A stretch of DNA of 64,000 bases from an uncultured Nitrospirota bacterium (GCA_937139405.1 CAKZPV010000049.1:124001-188000), one strand, 5' to 3'. Positions 1-9,730 are shown, counted from the stretch's first letter. Notes: generated from the sequence alone by a model not told the origin. A program made the numbers and translations.

Positions 1-1055
1 GCTTCATCGGTTTGACGCCCAGAAGTAAAGAATAACACTGGAGCAAACCCATTATTTTCAACTTGCCCATCACGCTCTAAGGCCGAAAACAATCGATCCA
101 AATCTAATCCAAACCCGATGGCTGGTAAATCTCTCCCAAATTGGCCAACCAAATGATTGTATCGTCCTCCTCCACCAATTTCACAGCCTACAGCCGAAGT
201 AAAAACATCAAAGACTACACCATCATAATAATCAAACCCACGAAATTCTCCTAAATCCAACAAAACATGCTGTTGAACACGAGTATGCTCCAATTGCTGA
301 AATACTTGCTCTAAGCGGCGCAAAGGCTTCAGCAATTGTGTATCTTTTCCAGCGATACGCTTTCCCCATTCCAACACTTCATGCTGCCCACAGCGTTCAG
401 GAACCTGAAGGATATTTCTCACCATCGTTCGAGGCAACCGCTCGATCGTTAAAATCTGTTCCAATCGAGGCAAGTCTTTATGGGCTGCGGCCAACTCAGC
501 CTGTTTTCTCCCGGCAATGGACAATCCAGACCGAGATAACAATGCCTTGAAAAACCCCACATGTCCTAAGGAAATTTTCCAATCCGGCAGACCCACTTGC
601 TCTAATAGTCCTGCCAGCATCGTCACCATTTCAGCGTCGCTTTGGTAGGTATCATCTCCGACTAACTCAATTCCTACTTGAAAGACTTCGCGATCCCGGC
701 CTCGATGTTCTAATTCATAACGAAAGACGGTGGTCCGATAGGAAAAACGAAGGGGGATCGATTCGCCTCCTACGCCCATGGCAACCATTCTCGCAATCTG
801 AGCGGTCGCATCGGGACGTAACACAAGCATGCGTCCTGAAGTCCGATCGGCAAATTTATAGCACTTGTCTAACACTTCTGGGGCAAGTCCAACGGATAAC
901 ACATCTAGATATTCAAAAGTCGGAAGAATAATTTCCTGGTAGCCCCATCTGGCCAAATAGGCCAACAATTGGTCCTCTAGCTTTCGGACACGCTGAGCCG
1001 TATGAGGCAATACAGTGGCAGTACCGATGGGGATAAGGGAACGAAGCGGTTTCAT
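1..1055 (-). CDS. hisZ: ATP phosphoribosyltransferase regulatory subunit HisZ (3' end cut by window edge)
   Basis: I translated the minus strand from an ATG at 1055; the frame stays open to base 1, so the C-terminus is missing. The product resembles class II histidyl-tRNA synthetase catalytic folds. It opens with a PIGTATVLP / LEDQLLAYLARWGY stretch, then RPDATAQIARM and FSYRTTVFRYE, and later EIGGGGRYNHLVGQFGRDLPAIGFGLDLDR. This opening and the RPD-TAQIAR motif are typical of HisZ, the catalytically inactive paralogue that activates short-form HisG in the first step of histidine synthesis. A true HisS is the alternative, but the N-terminus fits HisZ better. It lies 77 bp downstream of serA on the same strand and may be cotranscribed with serC-serA. 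Confidence 0.88.
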   Translation of the reverse strand, partial: MKPLRSLIPIGTATVLPHTAQRVRKLEDQLLAYLARWGYQEIILPTFEYLDVLSVGLAPEVLDKCYKFADRTSGRMLVLRPDATAQIARMVAMGVGGESIPLRFSYRTTVFRYELEHRGRDREVFQVGIELVGDDTYQSDAEMVTMLAGLLEQVGLPDWKISLGHVGFFKALLSRSGLSIAGRKQAELAAAHKDLPRLEQILTIERLPRTMVRNILQVPERCGQHEVLEWGKRIAGKDTQLLKPLRRLEQVFQQLEHTRVQQHVLLDLGEFRGFDYYDGVVFDVFTSAVGCEIGGGGRYNHLVGQFGRDLPAIGFGLDLDRLFSALERDGQVENNGFAPVLFFTSGRQTDE

Positions 1056-1132
1056 GGGAACGTTGAAAACGAGCCTACCAAGAAGCCATCCGGCTAAGGG
1101 TAGTTAATGGAGAAGAGACGTTACTTTACCTG

Positions 1133-2716
1133 CTAGCCAAGATCGACCATGCGAACCGATAGGATATCTTGCTCTTGCTTCAGGAGATCTATAACTGGAG
1201 AAGCAAGCGGACTATCCAGCCCAATAATGAGCAGCGCCGATTCTCCCCGTTCGATGCGCGAACATTGCATTCGGGCGATATTCACTTCGTGCTTACCTAA
1301 GATTTGACCTACCATACCAATGACACCAGGACGATCAACGTTATCAATCAAGATCATCTGCCCTTCTGAGACAACCTCGACTTGAAACTGATTGATTTCC
1401 ACAATACGAGGCTCCTGACGGTGGAAGAGCGTACCCGCCAAATTATACGTCTTTTGCTCAGTTTCAACTTTAATGCGAATTAAACTCGTAAAATCACCGG
1501 CATCGCTACTTTTCACTTCTTTCACTTCAATGCCACGTTCTTTTGCCACAATGGGAGCATTCACAAAGTTAATTACATCTTCCAAAATAGGAGACAGCAA
1601 TCCTTTTAATATAGCGACCGTAATGGGAGCTACTCCTAATTGTGACACCTCGCCAACATACTCGACCGTGACAGACTTTAGGCCTCCGTCTAATAATTGC
1701 GCTTGAAAGCGACCCATCCGCTCGGCCAACAATAAGTAGGGCTGAAGTTGTGGTAAAACTTCGGGCGCTACCGATGGAACATTCACGGCACCGCGAGCAA
1801 TACCTCGTTTGAAGTAATCCACGAATTGTTCGGCAATCCCAATCGCCACGTTCTCTTGGGCTTCTTCAGTAGAGGCGCCAATATGGGGAGTGCAAGTAAA
1901 GTTTTCCAAGCCAAGAAGCGGGTGTTTAGGATCAACCGGCTCTTTTTCAAAGACATCAAATGCCGCCGCCGCCACTTTTCCAGATTGTAAGGCCTCACAT
2001 AAATCTTGTTCGTGAATAATGCCGCCTCTGGCACAATTCACAATCATCACACCATCCTTCATCTTCGCCATCGTCTCAGTATTGATGATCCCGCGAGTCT
2101 CATTCGTCAACGGAGTGTGAACTGAAATGACATCTGCACGATGGAATAATTCTTCGAGCTCCACGACTTCAATACCCATTTGTTTCGCTCGCTCCACAGC
2201 TAAATAAGGATCATATCCAATCACATTCATAGACCATCCCTGCGCTAACTTCGTGACATATGAACCGATCTGACCCAATCCGACTAAACCCAAGGTCTTA
2301 TTATACAACTCACTCCCCATAAATTTACTTTTTTCCCACTTGCCGGCTTTCATAGACTGAGTGGCTTGAGGAATTTTTCGACTCATCGCCGCGATCATCG
2401 ACATCGTATGTTCAGCAGTCGTGATCGTATTGCCGCCAGGCGTGTTCATGACCACAATGCCTCGACGAGTCGCAGCTTCAGTATCAACATTGTCCAAACC
2501 AGTCCCAGCACGTCCCACAATGCGAAGGCGACCTGCTGCTTCAATCACATCTTTCGTGACTTTGGTAGCCGAGCGTACGATTAACGCCTCATAGTTACCT
2601 ATTTCCTCTAACAACTCTTCTTTGGACAATTTAGTTTTGACCGCAACAGAAAACCCTGCTCGCTCTAACACTTCTACTCCCTTAGAAGAAAGGCTATCAC
2701 TGACCAAAATATTCAT
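1133..2716 (-). CDS. serA: D-3-phosphoglycerate dehydrogenase SerA
   Basis: First committed enzyme of serine synthesis: it oxidises 3-phosphoglycerate to 3-phosphohydroxypyruvate with NAD. The 527-residue length is the long (type 1) form. Visible parts are an N-terminal substrate domain; an NAD-binding Rossmann segment with GLVGLGQIGSYV; the catalytic Arg in NCARGGIIHEQDL and His in TPHIGASTEEAQ; an intervening ASB domain; and a C-terminal ACT domain with LIDNVDRPGVIGMVGQILG, usually the site of serine feedback inhibition. It lies 51 bp downstream of serC on the same strand, so the two consecutive serine-pathway enzymes are very probably one operon. Confidence 0.97.
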   Translation of the reverse strand: MNILVSDSLSSKGVEVLERAGFSVAVKTKLSKEELLEEIGNYEALIVRSATKVTKDVIEAAGRLRIVGRAGTGLDNVDTEAATRRGIVVMNTPGGNTITTAEHTMSMIAAMSRKIPQATQSMKAGKWEKSKFMGSELYNKTLGLVGLGQIGSYVTKLAQGWSMNVIGYDPYLAVERAKQMGIEVVELEELFHRADVISVHTPLTNETRGIINTETMAKMKDGVMIVNCARGGIIHEQDLCEALQSGKVAAAAFDVFEKEPVDPKHPLLGLENFTCTPHIGASTEEAQENVAIGIAEQFVDYFKRGIARGAVNVPSVAPEVLPQLQPYLLLAERMGRFQAQLLDGGLKSVTVEYVGEVSQLGVAPITVAILKGLLSPILEDVINFVNAPIVAKERGIEVKEVKSSDAGDFTSLIRIKVETEQKTYNLAGTLFHRQEPRIVEINQFQVEVVSEGQMILIDNVDRPGVIGMVGQILGKHEVNIARMQCSRIERGESALLIIGLDSPLASPVIDLLKQEQDILSVRMVDLG

Positions 2717-2767
2717 ACGTCACTCCGTTACAAAAAAAGCCAGAAGGCACACAAACTCGCTCGTTGC

Positions 2768-3850
2768 TTAGGCTTTACGTTTTTCAAAATCCACCATATA
2801 GCTAATCAACGCATCGACGCCCGCTTCAGGCATAGCATTGTAAATACTGGCTCGCATGCCCCCTACCGAACGATGACCTTCTAATGTCGTTAACCCAGCA
2901 GACGTAGCACCGGATAAAAATTCCTTATCGAGCTCTGGCTTAGCGAGAATAAACGGAACATTCATCCAAGATCGTGAAGCCTTTTCCACAGGATTGCTAT
3001 AGAAATTCGATCCATCGATAGCCGCGTACAATTTTTTTGCCTTACGTTCATTGATTGTAGCCATCGCCTCCAAGCCGCCTTGGGCTTTGACCCATTTGAA
3101 GACCAACCCAGCCAAATAGACCCCAAAAGTTGGGGGAGTATTCAGCATGGAATCAGCTTCAGCTTGCTTGGCGTAATCAAAAACGCTCGGCGTGATAGGT
3201 AGTGCATGGCCAATGAGATCATCTCGTACAATGACTAACGTTACTCCTGCGGGACCGATATTTTTTTGAGCCCCGGCATAGATCAATCCAAATCGACTTA
3301 CATTGAGCGGGCGAGAAAAAATGGTGGAGGAAAAATCGGCTACTAAAGGCACATCCCCTGTCTTTGGCACCCAGTGAAATTCCACGCCACCAATCGTCTC
3401 GTTGGGCGTATAATGCACGTATGCGGAATCTTTCTGTAAAGACCAACTATCAAATGAAGGAATACTCGTAAATTTCCCCTCTTCCGAAGAAGCGGCTAGA
3501 TTGACGGTGCAATACTTTTTGGCGTCGCTAATGGCCTTTTTCCCCCAGGCCCCGGTCAATATGTAATCGGCAGTCGCTTTTCCACGCAACAAGTTCATAG
3601 GAATCGTGGCGAATTGAGTAGAGGCGCCACCCTGGAGGAACAACACCTTGTAATTGTTGGGTACCCCTAATAGGTCCCGAACGTCCTGCTCCGCTTCCGC
3701 GGCAACCGAGACGAATTCCTTCCCGCGGTGGCTCATCTCCATAATGGAGGCACCAGCCCCATGCCAATCCAATAATTCTTCTTGAGCTTGCTTTAAAACG
3801 GCTTCCGGCAGGATTGCTGGCCCAGCACTAAAGTTATACACACGTGGCAT
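2768..3850 (-). CDS. serC: Phosphoserine aminotransferase SerC
   Basis: PLP-dependent class V aminotransferase that converts 3-phosphohydroxypyruvate and glutamate into O-phosphoserine; the family also serves pyridoxine synthesis. The 360 residues match the family. The start MPRVYNFSAGPAILPEAVL is the classic SerC N-terminus. The PLP-lysine region reads YAGAQKNIGPAG, and the C-terminal EGHRSVGGMRASIYNAMP motif is diagnostic. It is the first gene of the minus-strand run serC-serA-hisZ, divergent from the hypothetical gene at 4017, so its promoter should lie in the roughly 165 bp between them. Confidence 0.97.
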   Translation of the reverse strand: MPRVYNFSAGPAILPEAVLKQAQEELLDWHGAGASIMEMSHRGKEFVSVAAEAEQDVRDLLGVPNNYKVLFLQGGASTQFATIPMNLLRGKATADYILTGAWGKKAISDAKKYCTVNLAASSEEGKFTSIPSFDSWSLQKDSAYVHYTPNETIGGVEFHWVPKTGDVPLVADFSSTIFSRPLNVSRFGLIYAGAQKNIGPAGVTLVIVRDDLIGHALPITPSVFDYAKQAEADSMLNTPPTFGVYLAGLVFKWVKAQGGLEAMATINERKAKKLYAAIDGSNFYSNPVEKASRSWMNVPFILAKPELDKEFLSGATSAGLTTLEGHRSVGGMRASIYNAMPEAGVDALISYMVDFEKRKA

Positions 3851-4016
3851 GATCGATTATCTTCTCCATACATCAAAAATAAAGGCGCAGGAGGCAGGAA
3901 AAGCATAAGACACTGCGCCGAAAAGGTCGTTACGCTAGCATAGGGTCCCCAACCAGTCAAGGAAAACGCAGGACCTTGTCAGACCATTTCCTGATGACCT
4001 ACAATTACCTTCCCTT

Positions 4017-4358
4017 ATGGAAAACTTACCTGAAAATTCAACTAGTTCTGAAAGTTCAGAAGCACCGGTCGACAAAACCGTCAAGCCTAAACCTGGGCTT
4101 CGGTTAGAACTTCGAGGAGAAGGAAATTACTATAAAGGCATCCTACATATTGGCAGTACCCTCATCCCGATCAGTGACGATATTCTTGAGGAACTCCAAA
4201 CCAAAACCGCTCTCTCACCCAATGAGTTTTTCTGCCTCTTCGTAGAAAAAGTAGGCTACTCATCCTACCTGCAAGAACAAATCCAACAAGAAGTGAAAAA
4301 TGCCGGGGACCTCAATTCCCAAATGTCCACTCTCCAGCAAATTCTCCGCCAAGATTAA
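4017..4358 (+). CDS. Conserved-looking hypothetical protein, 113 aa
   Basis: I do not recognise the family. The first 25 residues are polar and Ser/Glu/Pro-rich (disordered). A compact region follows with LRLELRGEGNYYKGILHIGSTLIPISDDILEEL, given here in part as its key segments LRLELRGEGNYYKG and GSTLIPISDDIL, and the rest is predicted helical with Gln-rich stretches. There is no signal peptide, membrane segment or cysteine motif. The gene is divergent from serC and ends 8 bp before the convergent TPR gene. It lacks a strong ribosome-binding site, but its composition is protein-like and no overlapping gene competes for the space. Confidence 0.6.
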   Translation: MENLPENSTSSESSEAPVDKTVKPKPGLRLELRGEGNYYKGILHIGSTLIPISDDILEELQTKTALSPNEFFCLFVEKVGYSSYLQEQIQQEVKNAGDLNSQMSTLQQILRQD

Positions 4359-4366
4359 CCCGAGAT

Positions 4367-5386
4367 TTACCCGAATATTTTATCCATAAAATTGATGATC
4401 CGCATCTTGCGGCCGGGATCTTTTTCCAAGGCCAAGGCCTTCTGATAATGCTCGACTGCTAGCTCTGGCATGCGCTTTTCTTCATAGATACGGCCCACGC
4501 CAAAGGTGGCATCGGCATCATTGGGATTGGTAATTAGGGCTTTACTAAAATAATCCATCGCAAAATCATTTTGCCCCTTGTCATACAAAAACCAGCCAAT
4601 GGCCGTTGCAGCAGGACCAAAATCAGGGTTTAACCTCAACGCTTCCTCATATTGGCGTTTGGCTAAATCCACTCGGCCCTTATTTTCATAGAGGCCACCC
4701 AGTGCAAAATGAACTTCCGCATCGTCTGGGTTGAGAACTAACGCTTTCTTATATTCCTCAATGGCAGGATCAAGCTTGCCTTGTTCAGCTAGAGCACAAG
4801 CCAAATTAGTATGGCCAATCGCTTGGTCAGGCCGAAGTTTTAAAACCTCTCGATACTGTGGGATCGCCATCTCCAGCTGCCCTTGTTCTTGATAAACCAC
4901 ACCAAGCTTCAGCCGAGCCTCCACATAGGACGGATCTCGCTTAATCGCTTCTCGGAACGCTTTCACTGTTTGATCCATGCGCCCTTGACGTTGATGAATT
5001 TGAGCCAGAAAAAAATGTGGATATGGAGACTGAGGGGCTAAAGTCACTACCCGCTCGAAACAAGCAAATGCATCATCCAGGAGACCCGATTGGGTATGGA
5101 AGATACCCTCAAATAAAGCCAAGTCTGGTGAATCTGAATAACGCTCCCTAAGACACTCAACCCACTCTCGAACAAGTTGCACATGCGCTTCTTCACCCAA
5201 AGCTTGTGGATAGACTCTCCAAGCTTGCACAAAATCACCACGCAATAAACATGCGACATTCAGCGCAAAAAATGGTAAGGGTCCACAATCGGCTTGCGCG
5301 GACCAACTAGACGCCTCATCATATATAACATCCCATTGCCCAGCGCCAATATTCGCTTCTATGATTGATTTGTAACTGGACTCCAC
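4367..5386 (-). CDS. Tetratricopeptide-repeat protein
   Basis: A soluble 339-residue protein made almost wholly of TPR units. At least six consecutive 34-residue repeats can be read from about residue 95 on, with signatures such as AFREAIKRDPSYVEARLKLG, IEEYKKALVLNPDDAEVHFA and DYFSKALITNPNDADATFG. Such proteins are scaffolds for protein-protein contacts and no specific partner can be read from the sequence. There is no signal peptide, so it is probably cytoplasmic. It starts 28 bp downstream of the ThyX-like gene on the same strand, implying cotranscription. Function beyond scaffolding is unknown. Confidence 0.9.
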   Translation of the reverse strand: MESSYKSIIEANIGAGQWDVIYDEASSWSAQADCGPLPFFALNVACLLRGDFVQAWRVYPQALGEEAHVQLVREWVECLRERYSDSPDLALFEGIFHTQSGLLDDAFACFERVVTLAPQSPYPHFFLAQIHQRQGRMDQTVKAFREAIKRDPSYVEARLKLGVVYQEQGQLEMAIPQYREVLKLRPDQAIGHTNLACALAEQGKLDPAIEEYKKALVLNPDDAEVHFALGGLYENKGRVDLAKRQYEEALRLNPDFGPAATAIGWFLYDKGQNDFAMDYFSKALITNPNDADATFGVGRIYEEKRMPELAVEHYQKALALEKDPGRKMRIINFMDKIFG

Positions 5387-5414
5387 AATGAATTCCGATC
5401 TTCTATTTAGTGCA

Positions 5415-6905
5415 TTACCGAGTCAATGAATCTTCAATATCCGGTGAAGTCGCCTGAATCAAGCTCCCCAAGTAGGGATGACGTTTAATCATTTGCTCTT
5501 TCATTTCCCATGCGACCAGGCGATAGGACCAATGGCCCTTCACGCCAGAACGCAATTTTGAAATGTATTCCACCTCGGCAAAATCCATTTTAAATAAACA
5601 CCGAACCCGAAATCCAAATGGAATGGCATACAAGGCAGCTTCCTGATTGTCTTTCCGTAATTGCTCGACATCCTGCTGCACTGCATCCATGGCCTGTCGA
5701 TATTCTTTCTCCACACCAGCCTCAGCTAAGATAGACGGCACCTCATAGCCATGAATCGTGGTGAAATTTTGTTGCACCTGCTGACACCGTCGATGCCGAT
5801 GCATATCCCGCCATCCACCAATATCCATAAGCACATCAAAAATAAACGCATAGCCTGTACGAAATTCCTTAGCCAGATCATCATGCGGTCCTCGGCTTTT
5901 AATGGCCGCATCAACCACAGCTTGCTTCTCTTTTTCCGACCAACCCTTCACCCATTCCAAAAGCAAACGATAGGGTGCCTGGCTCACGCGATAGACAAAC
6001 GTGGTCACCAATTCATCTAATGGGGCATGCGGCTCAAGCAAGTCGACCGGCTGTGCATAACCCTTCCAAGATAGAGGATCATCAAGCCCGGATTTTTTTA
6101 ATGAATTTTTGACGTGACGAAAAACATCTCGATACACCGAACCTTGGTACTCATTTGGAGCCGCATAGCGTGCTAGTGTGGGGGCCATCGCTTCGAGTTT
6201 CGTAGCTTTCTCCTCTTCCAATTCCGCCCATATACTGGATGGCTGACGTGCGCACGCGTCCTTCAAATCTTCACCAATGCCGAGCAATTCCGGAAGAGAC
6301 GCCGAAAGCAACCGCGTCATTTGTTTTTCCAGGGTACGAATACTCACGACTTGCCCAACATTCGTTTTGGCCGACAATGGCAGTAAATAGCGAACCACGT
6401 CATACGTACGTGCAGCAATAGTCCGGTCGTAATCTGCCGGTTTCATGTTATCTGGACGAGGATACCGTTCAGTCAAATAAGTCTTAACCGGATCTTTCAA
6501 GAGCCGGTAAATATTATAGAGACTACCTAAAATGCCTCGGTACACACCTTCGGTTTCGCTATTGGTAATTTCACTGGGCACATAGCACCCAGCCGCCGCA
6601 AAATTCTGATACCGACTAGATTTGGCTTGTCCATCCCACAAGGGCTCATCTTCCAAGCGAATGGCAGCCAACTCTGAAATTTGCTCGAAACAAATTGTGA
6701 CATGGCCCAAGTCCGCAATCGACCCATGACCATAGGCGAAATAAAATTGTTCCCAAAATTTCTCCGACGAATGAGCATGCACCCATTTTAAGCTCTCTTC
6801 AATCGAATCGGGCGATCGGCTATACCGTGCCAACGCATAAGCGGACTTCTCAGGTGGCATAGGCGCCAACGCAATCACTTTTCGATCTCGTCGTTCATCA
6901 CTCAT
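5415..6905 (-). CDS. Double-length ThyX-like (flavin-dependent thymidylate synthase family) protein
   Basis: At 496 residues it is about twice the usual ThyX length and appears to be two ThyX-like halves. The N-terminal half has YGHGSIADLGHVT (from about residue 58) and ends its core with SSRYQNF (about 96-102), which matches the tail of the ThyX signature. The C-terminal half has RHRRCQQVQQ at about 370-379, matching only the RHR head of the canonical RHR-x3-S-x-N-E-x-S-x-R-Y signature, without the serines. Canonical ThyX makes dTMP from dUMP using FAD, NADPH and methylene-tetrahydrofolate. Whether this protein retains that activity cannot be decided from sequence alone. It is followed 28 bp later by the TPR gene. 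Confidence 0.8.
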   Translation of the reverse strand: MSDERRDRKVIALAPMPPEKSAYALARYSRSPDSIEESLKWVHAHSSEKFWEQFYFAYGHGSIADLGHVTICFEQISELAAIRLEDEPLWDGQAKSSRYQNFAAAGCYVPSEITNSETEGVYRGILGSLYNIYRLLKDPVKTYLTERYPRPDNMKPADYDRTIAARTYDVVRYLLPLSAKTNVGQVVSIRTLEKQMTRLLSASLPELLGIGEDLKDACARQPSSIWAELEEEKATKLEAMAPTLARYAAPNEYQGSVYRDVFRHVKNSLKKSGLDDPLSWKGYAQPVDLLEPHAPLDELVTTFVYRVSQAPYRLLLEWVKGWSEKEKQAVVDAAIKSRGPHDDLAKEFRTGYAFIFDVLMDIGGWRDMHRHRRCQQVQQNFTTIHGYEVPSILAEAGVEKEYRQAMDAVQQDVEQLRKDNQEAALYAIPFGFRVRCLFKMDFAEVEYISKLRSGVKGHWSYRLVAWEMKEQMIKRHPYLGSLIQATSPDIEDSLTR

Positions 6906-7077
6906 AGACCAGTCTTCCTAAAAAATGAGGAGAAAAGAAGGTCTGCACTATAGTCACAGGACGGCGTACATCTCAAGTTCCATGTACTAGAAACCGATGG
7001 CATTCTCAAAAACCCTTGAAAGCAAGACGACGGCTTGACTACACTCTCCCAACCCTTACGGAAATTTCTCCACATCC

Positions 7078-8442
7078 ATGAACATTTCTGATCGTCAATC
7101 CATGCATGGCCAATGGTCCTCCCGCTGGACCTTTATCCTCGCAGCCACCGGCGCCGCTGTGGGCCTCGGCAATATTTGGAAATTTCCCTATCTCACGGGC
7201 CAAAATGGCGGCAGCGCTTTTGTATTGATGTATATCATCTGTGTCGCCGCATTGGGCATTCCGCTCATGATGGCTGAGATTCTGCTTGGACGGCGAGGGC
7301 GCTCTACTCCCATTCGAAGCATGAAAGTCCTGGCGGAAGAAAACAACGTCGGACAATGGTGGCAGATTATCGGCTGGTCGGGCACCATCGCTGGCATGCT
7401 CATCCTTTCCTATTACAGCGTCATTGGTGGATGGACCCTCGCCTACATCTTTAAATCCATCGCTGGCACATTCAGTGGAGCCACCGGAGAATTTGCCGCC
7501 AATACATTTAATACTTTTGTTGGGAATTCTAGTAGTTTATTCATCTGGCACACGGTCTTTATGGTCATTACCATGGGGATCGTGGCAGGTGGAGTCCAAG
7601 GCGGGTTAGAAAAAGCCGTGCAGTTCCTCATGCCTACGCTCTTTTTCCTGCTACTGCTCATGGTGGGCTATAGCATGACCACTGGTTTTTTTGGGAAAGG
7701 CTTGGAGTTTCTCTTTACGCCCGACTTTAGCAAAATCTCTGGAGCTAGCATGTTGTCTGCGATGGGGCAAGCGTTTTTTAGCTTGAGTTTGGGCATGGGC
7801 ACCATCATGATCTACGGCTCTTATGTACCTAAAGATACGTCCATCGCCAGCACGTCCGTGATGATCGCTATTGCCGATACTGGCGTAGCCCTGTTAGCTG
7901 GTATGGCCATCTTCCCAATCGTCTTTGCTAATAATTTAGAACCCGGGTCAGGCCCTGGGTTGATCTTTCAAACCTTGCCTGTGGCCTTTGGAAGTATGAC
8001 CGGCGGCACAATATTCGGTTCGCTCTTTTTCATCCTTTTGTTGGTAGCAGCTTGGACATCCTCTATTTCTCTTATTGAACCATTCGTCACATGGCTCATT
8101 GAAACCCTTGGCGTGTCACGCCTCACCGCAGCCCTCTATTCAGGCATGGCTACCTGGCTGCTGGGCTTAGGCACGGTTTGGTCGTTCAATTTGTGGGCTG
8201 AACTCAAGTTTTTCGGGTTGACCTTTTTCGATTTACTCGATTTCATCACCTCCAACCTCATGCTTCCATTAGGCGGCATCCTCATCGCTCTCTTCGCGGG
8301 TTGGCTCATGTCCGCCGAGAGCACTAAAGCAGAGCTCCAAATTTCTAATCCGACTCTTTATACCACTTGGCAAGTGCTGGTCCGCTACATCGCACCAGTG
8401 GCTGTCTTTATCGTCCTCCTTAATGCTATCGGTCTCCTGTAG
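7078..8442 (+). CDS. Sodium-dependent NSS (SNF) family transporter
   Basis: A 454-residue polytopic membrane protein with about 11-12 hydrophobic segments. The first helix carries the family hallmark GAAVGLGNIWKFPYLTGQNG, which in LeuT-type transporters lines the sodium and substrate sites. Substrates in this family are amino acids and related amines; which one applies here is not readable. ATG 7078 has no clear Shine-Dalgarno, and an in-frame ATG at 7102 is an alternative that shortens the cytoplasmic N-terminus by eight residues. It stands alone, divergent from the ThyX-like gene, and is followed by the MauE-like gene in a different frame. Confidence 0.93.
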   Translation: MNISDRQSMHGQWSSRWTFILAATGAAVGLGNIWKFPYLTGQNGGSAFVLMYIICVAALGIPLMMAEILLGRRGRSTPIRSMKVLAEENNVGQWWQIIGWSGTIAGMLILSYYSVIGGWTLAYIFKSIAGTFSGATGEFAANTFNTFVGNSSSLFIWHTVFMVITMGIVAGGVQGGLEKAVQFLMPTLFFLLLLMVGYSMTTGFFGKGLEFLFTPDFSKISGASMLSAMGQAFFSLSLGMGTIMIYGSYVPKDTSIASTSVMIAIADTGVALLAGMAIFPIVFANNLEPGSGPGLIFQTLPVAFGSMTGGTIFGSLFFILLLVAAWTSSISLIEPFVTWLIETLGVSRLTAALYSGMATWLLGLGTVWSFNLWAELKFFGLTFFDLLDFITSNLMLPLGGILIALFAGWLMSAESTKAELQISNPTLYTTWQVLVRYIAPVAVFIVLLNAIGLL

Positions 8443-8518
8443 CGTTACTACTTGGTCAAATAGACAGTCCGAAGATCTAAATTGAACACCATGGTCCAGC
8501 CCCCGGCGCTCCAAATCA

Positions 8519-8956
8519 ATGCTATTTCGAACAATATGTCCTCGTTGGATTCTTCAACTTTTTATCGGCGGGATAATCTTTGGAGCAGCTTTGGGGAAAT
8601 CTTTAGATTTTCCAGGGTTCGTGGAAATCCTAAGAACTTATCAAGCGTTTCCGCCCTCTTTCCTCAATCTAATAGCAAGCATCGTAATCATTTCAGAGTT
8701 TATTTTAGGAACGTGGATATCGTCCGGGTATCGACTAGGAATGAGCGCTTTTTTCGGAGCGGCCATGAACACCGTCTATGCAGGATGGATGACCATCAGC
8801 CTATTGCGAAGGCTACAACTCTCTAATTGTGGATGTTTTGGGGTCTTTTTCCCTCAACCTTTAACATGGCATTCGCCGATTGAAGATCTGATATTAGTCA
8901 CGTTGTGTGGGCTATTAGGCAAACTGGCAAACACTGAAACAGAGACTTCACACTGA
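8519..8956 (+). CDS. MauE/DoxX-like integral membrane protein
   Basis: A 145-residue protein with four hydrophobic segments. The N-terminus LFIGGIIFGAALGKSLDFPGFVEIL and the C-terminal NCGCFGVFF segment followed by a helix are typical of the MauE/methylamine-utilisation and DoxX-like family. These are thought to help disulfide formation or quinone-linked redox steps in the envelope; the CGC motif is the probable redox site (family inference). ATG 8519 is the only ATG after an in-frame stop at 8483. The ribosome-binding site is weak. No methylamine dehydrogenase genes are nearby, so a general role is more likely than a Mau-specific one. Confidence 0.75.
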   Translation: MLFRTICPRWILQLFIGGIIFGAALGKSLDFPGFVEILRTYQAFPPSFLNLIASIVIISEFILGTWISSGYRLGMSAFFGAAMNTVYAGWMTISLLRRLQLSNCGCFGVFFPQPLTWHSPIEDLILVTLCGLLGKLANTETETSH

Positions 8957-9495
8957 GGTTGTATGACCCCGTTCAGGACAAATGTCTCACAAGCCTTAAT
9001 TTAACAATGTTAAGATTTGTAAGGATACAGCATGAATAAAGAGTATGTAGGGATAAGAGAAATTCTCCACATGACATACATTGTCGGATAAAGGAAAGTA
9101 GTTTTTTTAAGCACAAGAAAGACCTCACCGGCATCTGCATCTCAGGATACAATGTCGATTTCATCATAAGCTAAAGAGCTTCAGAACAAAGAGAAATAAC
9201 CTCTAGCTGAAACTGCTTCAAAGCATCCCGAATGTCCTCGCCACGGATGGTGCAGAACATCAGGAACCGCTTACAACATCATCAATCAAAAATCCCTTTA
9301 CCAATAAAAACCACTGGATCAATCCTTCTGGGAAGAATTTAGCTTGTAGTTTTCTGTTCTTGCTCATTTCATCAGTTTCCCTGACGTTGGTTGATTGAAA
9401 AGGTCGAATGATCAAGTTGCCCTTTTACCTACCGATAAATTTTGGTACCAAGCAACCCAATTCAAATAAACCTTTAAACCAAAGGAAATTACCCT
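8957..9495. other. 539-bp gene-poor spacer
   Basis: I see no convincing gene here. A 64-codon minus-strand frame at 8973-9167 has no recognisable motif or ribosome-binding site. On the minus strand around 9190-9380 short frames look vaguely protein-like but are broken by stops, so this could be the worn remains of a gene. The last 20 bases carry the ribosome-binding site (AAAGGAAA) of the small gene at 9496. Confidence 0.5.
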
Positions 9496-9693
9496 ATGTC
9501 ACAAATTGGTGTCCTCAATGCTGCAAATGCTCTGGCTCAACTTTCACTCCCTCTCATTGATTCAGCAACGCCTTCGGTACGGAAAAAATCGCAAGAGCCA
9601 TCTATTGATGCCGTACAGAACCTGAAGGATACGGTATCTATTTCTTTGGAAGCCCAAGCGGCCGCCTCCAAACAAAAAGCCCCCCTGGCCTAA
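9496..9693 (+). CDS. Small hypothetical protein, 65 aa
   Basis: ATG 9496 is preceded by an AAAGGAAA ribosome-binding site at good distance, and the gene is followed by a perfect 12-bp hairpin, which together support a real short gene. The product is polar and alanine-rich, has no cysteine or membrane segment, and ends in DTVSISLEAQAAASKQKAPLA (last 21 residues, key part SISLEAQAAA). That C-terminal Ser-Leu-Glu-Ala-Gln pattern is reminiscent of small motility- or flagellin-associated proteins, but the likeness is too weak for a name. It stands alone between two spacers. Confidence 0.55.
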   Translation: MSQIGVLNAANALAQLSLPLIDSATPSVRKKSQEPSIDAVQNLKDTVSISLEAQAAASKQKAPLA

Positions 9694-9730
9694 TATCCCT
9701 CTATAATCTTCATTCGTTTTAGTTCTCAAG

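Noticed and set aside
8482-8826. 114-codon frame overlapping the MauE-like gene
   Set aside because: It is out of frame with the recognisable MauE-like product and rich in unlikely residue runs.
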